Under the pieces are notes generated by a model, which was not told the DNA's origin, made no database searches, and worked only from the letters and a program-made list of their open reading frames with translations. Below, piece by piece: positions 16,440 to 25,110 of a DNA stretch of 36,749 bases (position 1 is its first letter; the number at the start of each line of letters is the position of its first letter). Location of the stretch: assembly GCF_000341265.1 (NCBI RefSeq), contig NZ_ANAE01000157.1, forward strand, positions 1 through 36,749. The letters run 5' to 3'. The DNA comes from Nocardiopsis prasina DSM 43845 (GTDB lineage Bacteria; Actinomycetota; Actinomycetes; Streptosporangiales; Streptosporangiaceae). The position numbers and the translations under genes were made by a program.

Positions 16440-19097
16440 CTACTCGCTGGCGAGCGCCCCGGTGATCGAGGTCCCGGCGGCCCTACGGGCGGGCAGCACC
16501 GCGGCCAGCAGGCCGGCGAGCACCGCGATCGCGATGAACACCGCGATCTGGGCACCCGGGATGCTGAACACCAGGCCCGGGAGCACCGCCGCACCGGCCG
16601 CCCAGCCGAACAGCACGCCCAGGGCGATACCGATCCCCGCGCCGATCAGGCACAGCAGCACGGCCTCGACGCTCAGCATCCGGCGCAGCTGCGCCTTGGC
16701 CAGACCCAGCGCCCGCAGCAGAGCGGACTCCCGGGTGCGCTCCAGGACCGACAGCGCCATCGTGTTGGAGATACCGAACACCGCGATGACGATCGCCAGA
16801 CCCAGCATCGCCGCGATCGTGTAGAACGCGATGTCCATCATCTCGGTGAACTGGTTCTTCATCTCCGCGACCGACATCACCTGGACCATCGGGTATTCGT
16901 CGACCGCCGCGTAGACGGCCTCGCGCACCTCGGCGGAGTCGGCGCCGTCAGCGGCACGAAGGTGCAGGTAGCGGCTCTCCGCGATCTCGGGGAAGGCCGC
17001 CGAGAAGTCGTCGGGAGTGACGATCGCTCCCCAGAAGGTGGCGTCGTCCTCGACGATCGCGGTCACCTCCAGGTTGAGGTCCCCACTCGGCGCGGGAACG
17101 GTGTAGGCGTCACCGACACCCATGCCCTCCGCGAAGTTCTGGGACAGGACCACACCTCCCGACTCCAGGTCGGTCAGGTCGCCCTCGACCACCTCGCCCT
17201 TGACGTCGGAGCCCACCTCGGCGCCGTAGAACGCGGTCACCGGCAGGGGAATCGACTCAGGAGAGGAGTCGTCCTCCAGGTACGTGGACCGCTGGGACAT
17301 GACCCTGTCCAGCATCGGGCTCGCGGCCAGCTTCTCCTGGACCTCGATCGGAACGAGGGGGTCACCGCTCGCCTCGTCGACGGGCGCTTCCCCGTCGGTC
17401 ACGCCCTCCTCCGAAGCACCCTCAGCGCCCTCCTCAGTGGAGGCTTCCTCGGCACCCTCCTCCGGCTCGGTGGCGCCCTGGATCCCGGGCGGGTGCTGGG
17501 CGCTGATCTGGTAGTCGACCGGGAACTGCTCCTCCAGCTGCGCGGTCAGCGTGGTCTCGAACGACGCGCTGATCACCGAGTAGCCGGTGATGAGCGTGGC
17601 ACCCACCGTGAGCGCGATCATCGCGGTCGCGGCACGGCGCGGGCTCCGGGTGGAGTTGTCCACCGCCAGCATGCTGGGCACACCCAGGCGGCGCAGCGGC
17701 ACGCCGACGACCCGCACGATCCCGCGCACCAGCAGCGGGCCGAGGACGACCACGCCCACGAAGGCGATCAGGGCCGCGCCGGTCACGACGAACAGGCTGT
17801 TCGGGTCCGTGTCCATCGACCGGCTCAGCATCACCAGAGCGGCGGACACGGCGAAGGCCAGCACGCCGAACACCACGCGCACCCAGCCGGTCCCCTTCTC
17901 CAGACCGGAGGCGGTGGCGCTGGTACGCAGCGCCGCCAGCGGGGCAACGCGGGTGGCCCGCGCGGCCGGAATCAGAGCGGAGAACACGGTCATGAGCGTG
18001 CCGACCAGCAGACCCACGATCACCGCGGTGGGGGTGACGACCAACGAGGCCGTGACGTCGGAGTCCACCAGCTGGCCGCCGAACCGCGCACCGGCCGCGC
18101 CCACACCCACACCGGCGAGCACGCCGAGGGCGGAGGCGACCAGACCGACCACGAACGACTCGGCCAGCACGGAACGGAAGACCTGACCGCGCTTGGCGCC
18201 CACGCAGCGCAGCAGAGCGAGTTCACGCTGGCGCTGGGCGATGAGGATCGCGAAGGTGTTGTAGATGACGATCCCGGCGACGAACATCGCGATGACACCG
18301 AACAGCAGCAGTGCGACACGCATCATCTCGGTCTGCGCGCCCGCGCTCGCGGCCATCTCCTCGCCGTACTCGGCTCCGGTCTGGACGTCGGTACCGGTCA
18401 CCGTGGCGACGGCCGTGGCAGCGTCCTCGGCCGACGTTCCGTCGGCGGCCCGCACGTTGACCTCGGAGTAGCCGGACGCGCCGGTCATCTCCTGGATGGT
18501 GTCCGGGGAGAGGACCACCGCGCCGCCGAAGCTGTAACCGGCGTCGACACCGAAGTTGACCAGCCCGGTGACGGTGAACTCACGCTGTTCCTGGTCGGGG
18601 TCGAGCACCGTGACGGTGTCGCCGACCTCGAAACCGGTCTGGTCGGAGGTGGACGTGGCCAGGGCGATCTCGTCGTCCGCGGCGGGCAGCTCGCCCTCAC
18701 TGGCGGAGAAGCGGCTCGTCTCACCGAACGCCACGGCGGCGGGCGGAGTGAAACCGAACGCGCGGCCCTCGGCGTCCAGGAGCACGGCCTGGCCCCGGAT
18801 CAGACCGTCGGCCGCGGCGACCTCCGGCAGGGCGCGGATGTCGTCCAGCACGGCGTCGTCGAAGGGGACCGGCTCCAGACGGTAGCCCTCCTCGTCCACG
18901 CCGTCCTCCGCCTCGGGGACGGCGATGGCGTCGACGCTCGTCGCCGACCCCATCACGGACTTCTCGTAGCTGGCTTTGAGGGTGTCGGCGAAGACCAGGG
19001 TCCCCGAGACGAACATGACACCCAGCAGGATGGCCAGCACGGTGGTGACGTACCGGGACTTGTGGAGTCTGAGCCCGGCGAGTGTGGTGCGCAGCAT
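16440..19097 (-). CDS. MacB/FtsX-type ABC transporter permease
   Basis: An 885-residue permease with two FtsX repeats. Helices: N-terminal TM (about 15-37) before a large extracytoplasmic domain (about 40-255), three helices in the middle (about 265-410), further helices near 420-480, a second N-terminal helix (about 500-525) before a second extracytoplasmic domain, and three C-terminal helices (about 745-880) ending in LPARRAAGTSITGALASE. The second extracytoplasmic domain starts with an unusual Glu/Ala/Gly-rich stretch (about 536-575). Start ATG at 19097 lies 5 bases from the ATPase stop: one operon. Such exporters move antimicrobial peptides, lipoproteins or lipids; this one probably answers the divergent two-component system. 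Confidence 0.92.
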   Translation of the reverse strand: MLRTTLAGLRLHKSRYVTTVLAILLGVMFVSGTLVFADTLKASYEKSVMGSATSVDAIAVPEAEDGVDEEGYRLEPVPFDDAVLDDIRALPEVAAADGLIRGQAVLLDAEGRAFGFTPPAAVAFGETSRFSASEGELPAADDEIALATSTSDQTGFEVGDTVTVLDPDQEQREFTVTGLVNFGVDAGYSFGGAVVLSPDTIQEMTGASGYSEVNVRAADGTSAEDAATAVATVTGTDVQTGAEYGEEMAASAGAQTEMMRVALLLFGVIAMFVAGIVIYNTFAILIAQRQRELALLRCVGAKRGQVFRSVLAESFVVGLVASALGVLAGVGVGAAGARFGGQLVDSDVTASLVVTPTAVIVGLLVGTLMTVFSALIPAARATRVAPLAALRTSATASGLEKGTGWVRVVFGVLAFAVSAALVMLSRSMDTDPNSLFVVTGAALIAFVGVVVLGPLLVRGIVRVVGVPLRRLGVPSMLAVDNSTRSPRRAATAMIALTVGATLITGYSVISASFETTLTAQLEEQFPVDYQISAQHPPGIQGATEPEEGAEEASTEEGAEGASEEGVTDGEAPVDEASGDPLVPIEVQEKLAASPMLDRVMSQRSTYLEDDSSPESIPLPVTAFYGAEVGSDVKGEVVEGDLTDLESGGVVLSQNFAEGMGVGDAYTVPAPSGDLNLEVTAIVEDDATFWGAIVTPDDFSAAFPEIAESRYLHLRAADGADSAEVREAVYAAVDEYPMVQVMSVAEMKNQFTEMMDIAFYTIAAMLGLAIVIAVFGISNTMALSVLERTRESALLRALGLAKAQLRRMLSVEAVLLCLIGAGIGIALGVLFGWAAGAAVLPGLVFSIPGAQIAVFIAIAVLAGLLAAVLPARRAAGTSITGALASE

Positions 19098-19102
19098 GGA
19101 GC

Positions 19103-19867
19103 TCAGGCCTCCAGCTTCAGCAGTCGGTCGGAGACGACCTCGGCGGTCGGGTCGTGGACCTCGTCCACCAGGCTGCCGTCACGCAGGAACACCACGCGGT
19201 CGGCGTAGGAGGCCGCGACGGGGTCGTGCGTCACCATGACGATGGTCTGGTTCAGGTCCTTGGCCGAGTCGCGCAGGAACGCCAGGACCTCGGCCCCCGA
19301 ACGGGAGTCCAGGTTGCCGGTGGGCTCGTCGGCGTAGACCACCTCGGGGGCGTTGAGCAGGGCGCGGGCCACCGCGACGCGCTGCTGCTGGCCGCCGGAG
19401 AGCTTGGTGGGGAGGTGGTTCAGCCGGTCGCGCAGGCCCACCACGTCGACGATGTGGTCGAAGCGGGCCTGGTCCACTTTGCGCTTGGCGATCTGGGAGG
19501 GGAGCAGGATGTTCTGCTCCGCGGTCAGCATCGGCAGCAGGTTGAACGACTGGAAGATGAAGCCGATCCGGTCGCGGCGCAGGAGGGTGAGGTCACCGTC
19601 GCGCATGCCGGTGATCTGGGTGCGGCCCAGGTGCACGGTGCCGGAAGTGGGCACGTCGAGTCCGGCCAGGCAGTGCATCAGGGTCGACTTGCCCGAGCCG
19701 GAGGGGCCCATGATGGCGGTGAACGCGCCCCGGCGGAACTCCACGTCCACACCGGCCAGGGCGTGCACCTGGTTGCCGCCGGTGTCGTAGATCTTGGTGA
19801 GCCCCCGAGCCACCACCACCGGCGGGGCTTGGACCGGGGACGTGGGCTTCACAGCGGACTCGGTCAC
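19103..19867 (-). CDS. ABC transporter ATP-binding protein, MacB/LolD type
   Basis: The 254-residue ATPase of the neighbouring FtsX-type permease. Walker A GPSGSGKST (about residues 54-62), Q-loop FIFQSFNLLP, signature LSGGQQQRVAVARAL, Walker B VVYADEPTGNLDS and H-loop VTHDP are all intact. The N-terminus has an extra 18 residues before the fold (VVVARGLTKIYDTGGNQVHA). First gene of a two-gene operon read leftward; promoter in the 347-base divergent gap shared with the sensor kinase. Confidence 0.94.
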   Translation of the reverse strand: MTESAVKPTSPVQAPPVVVARGLTKIYDTGGNQVHALAGVDVEFRRGAFTAIMGPSGSGKSTLMHCLAGLDVPTSGTVHLGRTQITGMRDGDLTLLRRDRIGFIFQSFNLLPMLTAEQNILLPSQIAKRKVDQARFDHIVDVVGLRDRLNHLPTKLSGGQQQRVAVARALLNAPEVVYADEPTGNLDSRSGAEVLAFLRDSAKDLNQTIVMVTHDPVAASYADRVVFLRDGSLVDEVHDPTAEVVSDRLLKLEA

Positions 19868-20214
19868 GACAGAACAACTCCAGAACTCGGGAAGGGGACG
19901 GTGCCGGTTGCACGGGATGCCCCGTGCCCCTCGGCGTGTGTCTCCACGCTAGGTCCGTGACCGCCCCCGCCACCTCGGTCTGGGGGCTGATCCTCACACC
20001 GGCCAAAGGCATGACGCGGAGCGGGTTCGGGACTCCTTTGTCAGGTGCCACCCCCGACTTTCGTAGGGGGTGTGACCAGCGAGCGAGCCGGTCATCCGCA
20101 CATGAAACAGCTTTGACATGCGCAAACACTCGCAGAAGTACTATCGGAGGCCCGCCGCTCCGGGTCGGTCGAACGGACGACCCCCACCTGGGACGCCGCC
20201 GTAGACTCTGGCGG
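19868..20214. promoter_or_regulatory. Divergent control region: ABC exporter / two-component system
   Basis: 347 bases with no gene. It contains an inverted repeat CACCCCC (20049-20055) / GGGGGTG (20066-20072) around 10 bases (GACTTTCGTA), a good candidate operator for the NarL-type regulator encoded at 21497. A -35-like TTGACA (20113-20118) with TACTAT (20139-20144) may be the kinase promoter, though the 20-base spacer is long. A second looser pair of C5/G5 runs lies near 19970-19987. Confidence 0.4.
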
Positions 20215-21522
20215 ATGACAACGTGGTTGCGAGATCGCCTGGGGGACCTCAGCGCCCTGCTGGGTCACAACTGGGACTGGTGGTGGAAGCGCCGGCTGCG
20301 CTTCGCCGACTGGTTCTACGCCGTCTTCACCCTGCCCTTCACCGGCATGGGGATGCTGGTCGGTGTCGGCGGCAACCTGGGACTCCTCACCTTCCTGCTC
20401 CCCCTGGGGACCGGCCTCATCTCCAACCAGTGGATGATCCTCGGCTGGGGGGTCCTTATCTTCGTGCTGCCGGGGCTGCTGGCCTCGGCGACGATGCTGT
20501 GGCGCCGCACCGCGCCGAAGTGGCTGATGCTGGTCGGTCTGGCACTCCTCTTCCTGTACGGGAACCCGGTCCCGCTGATGGTGGGCCTGTACTCCTACCC
20601 GGCGCACTTCAGCGAGCGCCGCCCCCTCACCGCCTGGTTCCTACTGGGCCTGCTGGGCGTCGCCATCAACCTCGGCCAGTCGGTGCTCGGCTTCGTCATG
20701 AGCGCGATCCTCGTCCTGGTCGTCCCCACCATCGCCGGGCTCTGGATCGGGACGAGGCGCCAGCTCATCGACCGCCTCCACGAACGGGCCGAGCGCCTGG
20801 AACGCGAACAGCACATGATGGCCGAGCAGGCCATCGGCGCCGAACGCACCCGCATCGCCCGGGAGATGCACGACGTCGTCGCCCACAGGGTCAGCCTCAT
20901 GGTCCTGCACGCGGGCGGCCTGGAGGTCTCGGCCACGGACGGACGCACCGCCGAGGCCGCCGGACTCATCCGCACCACCGGGCGCGAGGCCCTGTCCGAG
21001 CTGCGCGGCATCCTCGGGGTGCTGCGGGACGAGGGCACCGACACCGCGCCCACCGCGCCCCAACCCGTCCTCGACGACCTCGACCGCCTGATCACCGAGT
21101 GGCGCGGGGCGGGTATGGAGGTGGGGTGGGAGACCTCCGGCCGGGTGCGCCCCCTCCCCGCGGCGATCCAGCGCACCGCGTTCCGGATCGTCCAGGAGGG
21201 GTTGACCAACGCCGCCAAACACGCCACCGGAGCCCGGGTGGAGGTGTGGCTGCACCACGGTGAGAGCCAACTGGAGGTGGAGGTGGCCAACGACCCGGTC
21301 CGGTCACCCGGCCAGGCCCCGCCGCGCAGCGGATTCGGTCTGACGGGTCTGCGTGAGCGCGTGGTCCTGGCCGGGGGAGAGCTGACTTCGGGAGTCTGCC
21401 CGGACGGAGGATGGCGATTGCGCGCTATCTTGCCGGTGGGGGAGGAGACCTCCCCCGAACCGAACAGCTCCGAAGTCGAGGAAGAGGCCACCGACGGTGA
21501 TCCGCACGCTCCTGGTCGATGA
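20215..21522 (+). CDS. NarL-type sensor histidine kinase (HisKA_3)
   Basis: A 435-residue membrane kinase of the LiaS/DesK/NarX class. N-terminal part has about five hydrophobic helices (between residues 33 and 180) with little extracytoplasmic sequence, an intramembrane-sensing layout. Then a coiled linker (about 181-210), the HisKA_3 dimerisation domain with H219 in ARTR-IAREMHDVVAHRVS, and an HATPase_c (FRIVQEGLTNAAKHA; SGFGLTGLRERV). ATG at 20215 is chosen as the first codon giving a natural N-terminus; the open frame reaches back to 19924. Its 3' end overlaps the response regulator by 26 bases. Divergence from the MacB-like exporter suggests it senses a membrane-active compound or envelope stress; this is inferred. 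Confidence 0.92.
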   Translation: MTTWLRDRLGDLSALLGHNWDWWWKRRLRFADWFYAVFTLPFTGMGMLVGVGGNLGLLTFLLPLGTGLISNQWMILGWGVLIFVLPGLLASATMLWRRTAPKWLMLVGLALLFLYGNPVPLMVGLYSYPAHFSERRPLTAWFLLGLLGVAINLGQSVLGFVMSAILVLVVPTIAGLWIGTRRQLIDRLHERAERLEREQHMMAEQAIGAERTRIAREMHDVVAHRVSLMVLHAGGLEVSATDGRTAEAAGLIRTTGREALSELRGILGVLRDEGTDTAPTAPQPVLDDLDRLITEWRGAGMEVGWETSGRVRPLPAAIQRTAFRIVQEGLTNAAKHATGARVEVWLHHGESQLEVEVANDPVRSPGQAPPRSGFGLTGLRERVVLAGGELTSGVCPDGGWRLRAILPVGEETSPEPNSSEVEEEATDGDPHAPGR

Positions 21523-22156
21523 CGAACTCCTGGTCAGGTCCGGCCTGCGGATGATCCTGGAGGCCGACCCCGGGATCGAGGTGGTCGGAGAGGGGAGCGA
21601 CGGCGAGGAGGCGGTGCGCCTGGCCGAGGAACTCGGCCCGGACGTCGTGCTGTTGGACATCCGCATGCCCGGCACCGACGGGCTGGCCGCCGCCGCGCGG
21701 CTGAGTGCGATGCCCCACCCGCCAAGGGTCGTCCTGCTCACCACCTTCGACCTCGACGAGTACGTGCACGCCGCGCTCCGGGCCGGGGCGGTCGGGTTCC
21801 TCCTCAAGGACACCCCGCCCCGCGAGCTCATCAACGCCGTGCACACCGTGCACGAGGGCCACGCGATGCTCGCGCCCAGCGTCACCAAACGCATGCTCGA
21901 ACGCTTCGCCTCGCCCGCCCCCGCCGACTCCGCCGCCGGGCGCACCGAGGCCCTGCGCAGGCTCTCGGTGCTCAGCGAACGCGAACGCCAGGTCCTCGTG
22001 GCGGTAGCCGAGGGCAAGTCCAACGCCGAGGTCGGCCGGGCCCTGGACATGCGGGAGACCACGGTCAAGGCGCACGTGAGCCGCATCCTCGCCAAGCTGG
22101 ACATGTCCAATCGGGTGCAGGCCGCCATCCTCGCCCACGACGCTGGCTGGGCCTGA
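21497..22156 (+). CDS. NarL/LuxR-family response regulator
   Basis: A 219-residue regulator with an N-terminal receiver (phosphoacceptor D54 in VVLLDIRMPG, acidic pair D8-D9, T82-equivalent in VVLLTTFD, K in GFLLKDTPP) and a C-terminal LuxR HTH (about 150-215: LSERERQVLVAVAEGKSNAE, VGRALDMRETTVKAHVSRIL). GTG start at 21497 inside the kinase gene, coupling translation. Likely target: the divergent ABC exporter promoter and its own promoter. A terminator hairpin follows. Confidence 0.94.
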   Translation: MIRTLLVDDELLVRSGLRMILEADPGIEVVGEGSDGEEAVRLAEELGPDVVLLDIRMPGTDGLAAAARLSAMPHPPRVVLLTTFDLDEYVHAALRAGAVGFLLKDTPPRELINAVHTVHEGHAMLAPSVTKRMLERFASPAPADSAAGRTEALRRLSVLSERERQVLVAVAEGKSNAEVGRALDMRETTVKAHVSRILAKLDMSNRVQAAILAHDAGWA

Positions 22157-22190
22157 GCAGACGTGACCGGGTTCACCCCCGGGCCGAAGA

Positions 22191-22206
22191 CCCCCGCCAC
22201 CGGGGG
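22191..22206 (+). terminator. Hairpin after the response regulator
   Basis: CCCCCG / CGGGGG, 6-bp stem with loop CCAC, 35 bases after the stop. Confidence 0.5.
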
Positions 22207-22269
22207 CTCCGCGCCAGCCACGATCGCCCGGATCGTCCCGAGTGGCCTCCATCCCCGACTCGGTTGCGT

Positions 22270-22283
22270 CTACCCGCCGGTAG
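22270..22283. promoter_or_regulatory. Inverted repeat upstream of fabG
   Basis: CTACC-CGCC-GGTAG, perfect 5-4-5 palindrome, 79 bases before the fabG start. It resembles the pair at 8440-8467 (shared form TACY-N4-RGTA), suggesting a common TetR-type regulator. Tentative. Confidence 0.35.
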
Positions 22284-23063
<780 letters not shown>

Positions 23064-23103
23064 GCCGACTCGACCAGACCCACCACACACAGGACGGACC
23101 ATC

Positions 23104-23868
23104 ATGGGAATCCTCGAAGGCAAGCGCATCCTCGTCACCGGTGTGCTGACCGACTCCTCCATCGGCTTCCACGTCGCCCGGCTCGCCCAGGAACAGGGCG
23201 CCACGGTCGTGCTCACCGGCTACGGACGCCTCGGTCTGGTGCAGCGCATCGCCAAGCGCCTGCCCGAGACGCCGCCCGTCCTCGAACTGGACGTCACCGA
23301 CGACGAGCACCTGTCGAGCCTGGCCGAACGCGTGGGGGAGCACGTCGACGGCCTCGACGGCATCGTGCACTCCATCGGCTTCACCCCGCAGGACGCCCTG
23401 GGCGGCAACTTCCTCAACACCGAGTGGAACGACGTCGCCCAGGCGATGCACACCTCCACCTTCTCCCTGAAGTCGCTCACCACCGCGCTCCTGCCGCTCA
23501 TGGACAAGGGCGGCTCGGTGGTGGCCCTGGACTTCGACAACAGCGTCTCCTACCCCATCTACGACTGGATGGGCGTGGCCAAGTCCGCGCTGACCTCCAC
23601 CGCGCGCTACCTGGCCCGTTACGTGGGAGACCGGAACGTCCGGGTCAACCTGGTCTCCGCGGGGCCGCTCAGCACCATGGCGGCCCGCAGCATCCCCGGG
23701 TTCGAGGAGCTGGCCAAGCACTGGCCCGAGCGGGCGCCCCTGGGCTGGGACGTCAGCGACCCCGAGCCCGCCGCCAAGGCGGTCGTGGCCCTGCTGTCGG
23801 ACTGGTTCCCCGCGACCACCGGCGAGATCGTGCACGTCGACGGCGGGTTCCACTCCACCGGAGCCTGA
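23104..23868 (+). CDS. Enoyl-ACP reductase, InhA/FabI type
   Basis: NADH-dependent last reductive step of each fatty-acid elongation cycle. 254 residues closely resembling mycobacterial InhA: start MGILEGKRILVTGVLTDSSI with the long FabI-type cofactor loop, VVLTGYGRLGLVQRIAKRLP, VHSIGFTPQ (S90 at the position of InhA S94), catalytic Y153, M156, K160 (YDWMGVAK), SAGPLSTMAARSIPGF, RAPLGWDVSD and ATTGEIVHVDGG. All key residues are present, so it should be active. The fabG-fabI pair ends at a strong hairpin. Confidence 0.94.
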   Translation: MGILEGKRILVTGVLTDSSIGFHVARLAQEQGATVVLTGYGRLGLVQRIAKRLPETPPVLELDVTDDEHLSSLAERVGEHVDGLDGIVHSIGFTPQDALGGNFLNTEWNDVAQAMHTSTFSLKSLTTALLPLMDKGGSVVALDFDNSVSYPIYDWMGVAKSALTSTARYLARYVGDRNVRVNLVSAGPLSTMAARSIPGFEELAKHWPERAPLGWDVSDPEPAAKAVVALLSDWFPATTGEIVHVDGGFHSTGA

Positions 23869-23872
23869 TCCC

Positions 23873-23910
23873 CGTGTGGGCGGCACCCCGACCGGGGCGT
23901 CGCCCACACG
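23873..23910 (+). terminator. Terminator of fabG-fabI
   Basis: Two-tier hairpin: outer 10-bp stem CGTGTGGGCG / CGCCCACACG and inner CCCCG / CGGGG. Begins 4 bases after the stop of fabI. Confidence 0.75.
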
Positions 23911-23972
23911 TGTGTTCGCGGCACCGGTAGCATCTGCCCCGCGGCACGGTGTCGTTTCGGAAGGCGGACGGT

Positions 23973-24731
23973 ATGGATCTGGGACTGTCGGGGGCGCGGG
24001 TCGTGGTGACCGGCGCCAGCAGGGGGATCGGCCGCGCCATCGCCCAGGTGTTCGCCGAGGAGGGCGCCGACCTCGCCATCTGCGCCCGCGGGTCCGACGC
24101 CCTGGGGCGGACCGCGCGGGAGCTCTCCGACGCGGGCGCGAAGGTCTTCACCCGGGCCCTGGACGTCACCGACCACATCGCGCTGCCGTCCTTCGTGAAC
24201 GACGCCGCCTCCGAGCTCGGCGGCCTCGACGTCCTGGTCTCCAACGTCTCCGGAGGCAGCGCGCCCACCCCGGACCAGTGGGAGCGCGGGTTCAACGCGG
24301 ACCTCATGCCGTTCGTGCGCCTCACCGAGGCGGCGCGGCCCTACCTCATCGGCTCCGAGCGCGGCGCCGTCGTCCTGGTCTCCACCACCTCGGCGCTGCA
24401 CGTCACGACCCCCGCCGGAGCCCGCTCCTACGGAGCCGTCAAGGCGGCCCTGAACCACCACGCGTCCTCGCTGGCCCGCGAGTGGGCGCCCGACGGCGTG
24501 CGCGTCAACACCGTCTCGCCCGGACCCACCGAGTTCCCCGGCGGCGGCTGGGAGCGCCGCCGCGACAGCGACCCTGACTTCTACGAGAGTGTCCGCGAGC
24601 GCGTTCCCTACGGCCGCCTGGGTCGCCCGGAGGAGGTGGCCCGCTCGGTCGCCTTCCTGGCCAGCCCCGCCGCCACCTACGTCACCGGCCAGAACCTGGT
24701 CGTCGACGGCGGCTTCCTCGACCAGGTCTGA
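23973..24731 (+). CDS. SDR-family oxidoreductase
   Basis: A 252-residue classical short-chain dehydrogenase. TGASRGIG cofactor motif (13-20), LVSNVSGG replacing NNAG, catalytic triad S140-type/Y153/K157 (VSTTSA and SYGAVK), [14 protein letters not shown] and the C-terminal [16 protein letters not shown] at 23973 follows GGAAGG (23959-23964). It follows the fab pair after a terminator, so it is likely a separate unit. Substrate unknown; a ketoacyl reductase-like activity is possible, but the NVSGG variant argues for a different branch from FabG. Confidence 0.9.
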   Translation: MDLGLSGARVVVTGASRGIGRAIAQVFAEEGADLAICARGSDALGRTARELSDAGAKVFTRALDVTDHIALPSFVNDAASELGGLDVLVSNVSGGSAPTPDQWERGFNADLMPFVRLTEAARPYLIGSERGAVVLVSTTSALHVTTPAGARSYGAVKAALNHHASSLAREWAPDGVRVNTVSPGPTEFPGGGWERRRDSDPDFYESVRERVPYGRLGRPEEVARSVAFLASPAATYVTGQNLVVDGGFLDQV

Positions 24732-24784
24732 CCCGAGGGGCACCGCGACGGTTGTGCCTAGGCCGCCATATTCGCCGCCCATTC

Positions 24785-24849
24785 ACACAAACATCATATT
24801 CCCCCCGATATCACTCGGCTGTGTTTGTGTCCCGGCGAGACACGGGTAT
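24785..24849 (+). promoter_or_regulatory. Promoter region of the putative RiPP precursor
   Basis: A locally AT-rich stretch. ACACAAACA (24785-24793) and TGTTTGTGT (24822-24830) form a perfect 9-bp inverted repeat with 28 bases between, possible half-sites for a regulator. GTTT (24823-24826) with GGGTAT (24844-24849), 17 bases apart, resembles stress-sigma (SigB/SigF-like) promoters of actinomycetes, consensus GTTT-N14-16-GGGTAT, but one base long. A start here would give a leader of about 40 bases. Confidence 0.4.
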
Positions 24850-24894
24850 TTCCCTCAATGCCAGAATGGCGACCGAACGAACAGGATGGCAACA

Positions 24895-25020
24895 ATGGGT
24901 ATCCGAACGTGGGACTCAGTCGGCGGCGGCCCCCACAACCGTCTGACGGACCTGGAGGAGCAGGAACTCCAGCAGATCGAACAGACCCAGTCGACTCAGG
25001 AAACTGACGCGCACAACTAG
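24895..25020 (+). CDS. Putative RiPP precursor peptide (41 aa)
   Basis: Small peptide gene just upstream of a YcaO enzyme. ATG at 24895 has AGGA (24883-24886) at 8 bases; an in-frame ATG at 24886 is the alternative. The product reads MGIRTWDSVGGGPHN followed by RLTDLEEQELQQIEQTQ and STQETDAHN. The middle is an acidic, Leu/Ile-spaced helix of the kind found in RiPP recognition sequences. It may serve as a C-terminal follower with an N-terminal core (GIRTWDSVGGG), the layout of bottromycin precursors, or as a leader with a Ser/Thr core STQETDAHN; there is no Cys. Its placement, own promoter region and the hairpin before the enzyme gene support the role. No homologue is recognised, so the assignment is inference. 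Confidence 0.55.
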   Translation: MGIRTWDSVGGGPHNRLTDLEEQELQQIEQTQSTQETDAHN

Positions 25021-25025
25021 TCCAC

Positions 25026-25064
25026 GTCCGGGGCGGCACCTTCTTTCGACGGAACGCCCCGGAC
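25026..25064 (+). terminator. Attenuator-like hairpin between peptide gene and YcaO gene
   Basis: GTCCGGGGCG (25026-25035) pairs perfectly with CGCCCCGGAC (25055-25064) over a 19-base loop, 5 bases after the peptide stop. A leaky terminator here would yield more precursor than enzyme mRNA, a frequent design in RiPP clusters. Confidence 0.65.
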
Positions 25065-25110
25065 CCCAGTGCCCGACCCGACCAGAAAGGCACTGCCCCC
25101 GGGCCGCTCG

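Noticed and set aside
16275-19208. A 977-codon rightward open frame opposite the ABC permease
   Set aside because: His/Arg/Gln/Gly-rich mirror translation of the FtsX-type permease on the other strand; no domain, no ribosome site.
24866-24946. Alternative 26-codon peptide MATERTGWQQWVSERGTQ... just before the YcaO gene
   Set aside because: No ribosome site at its ATG and it ends inside the better-supported 41-codon gene; it would leave the region up to the hairpin non-coding.
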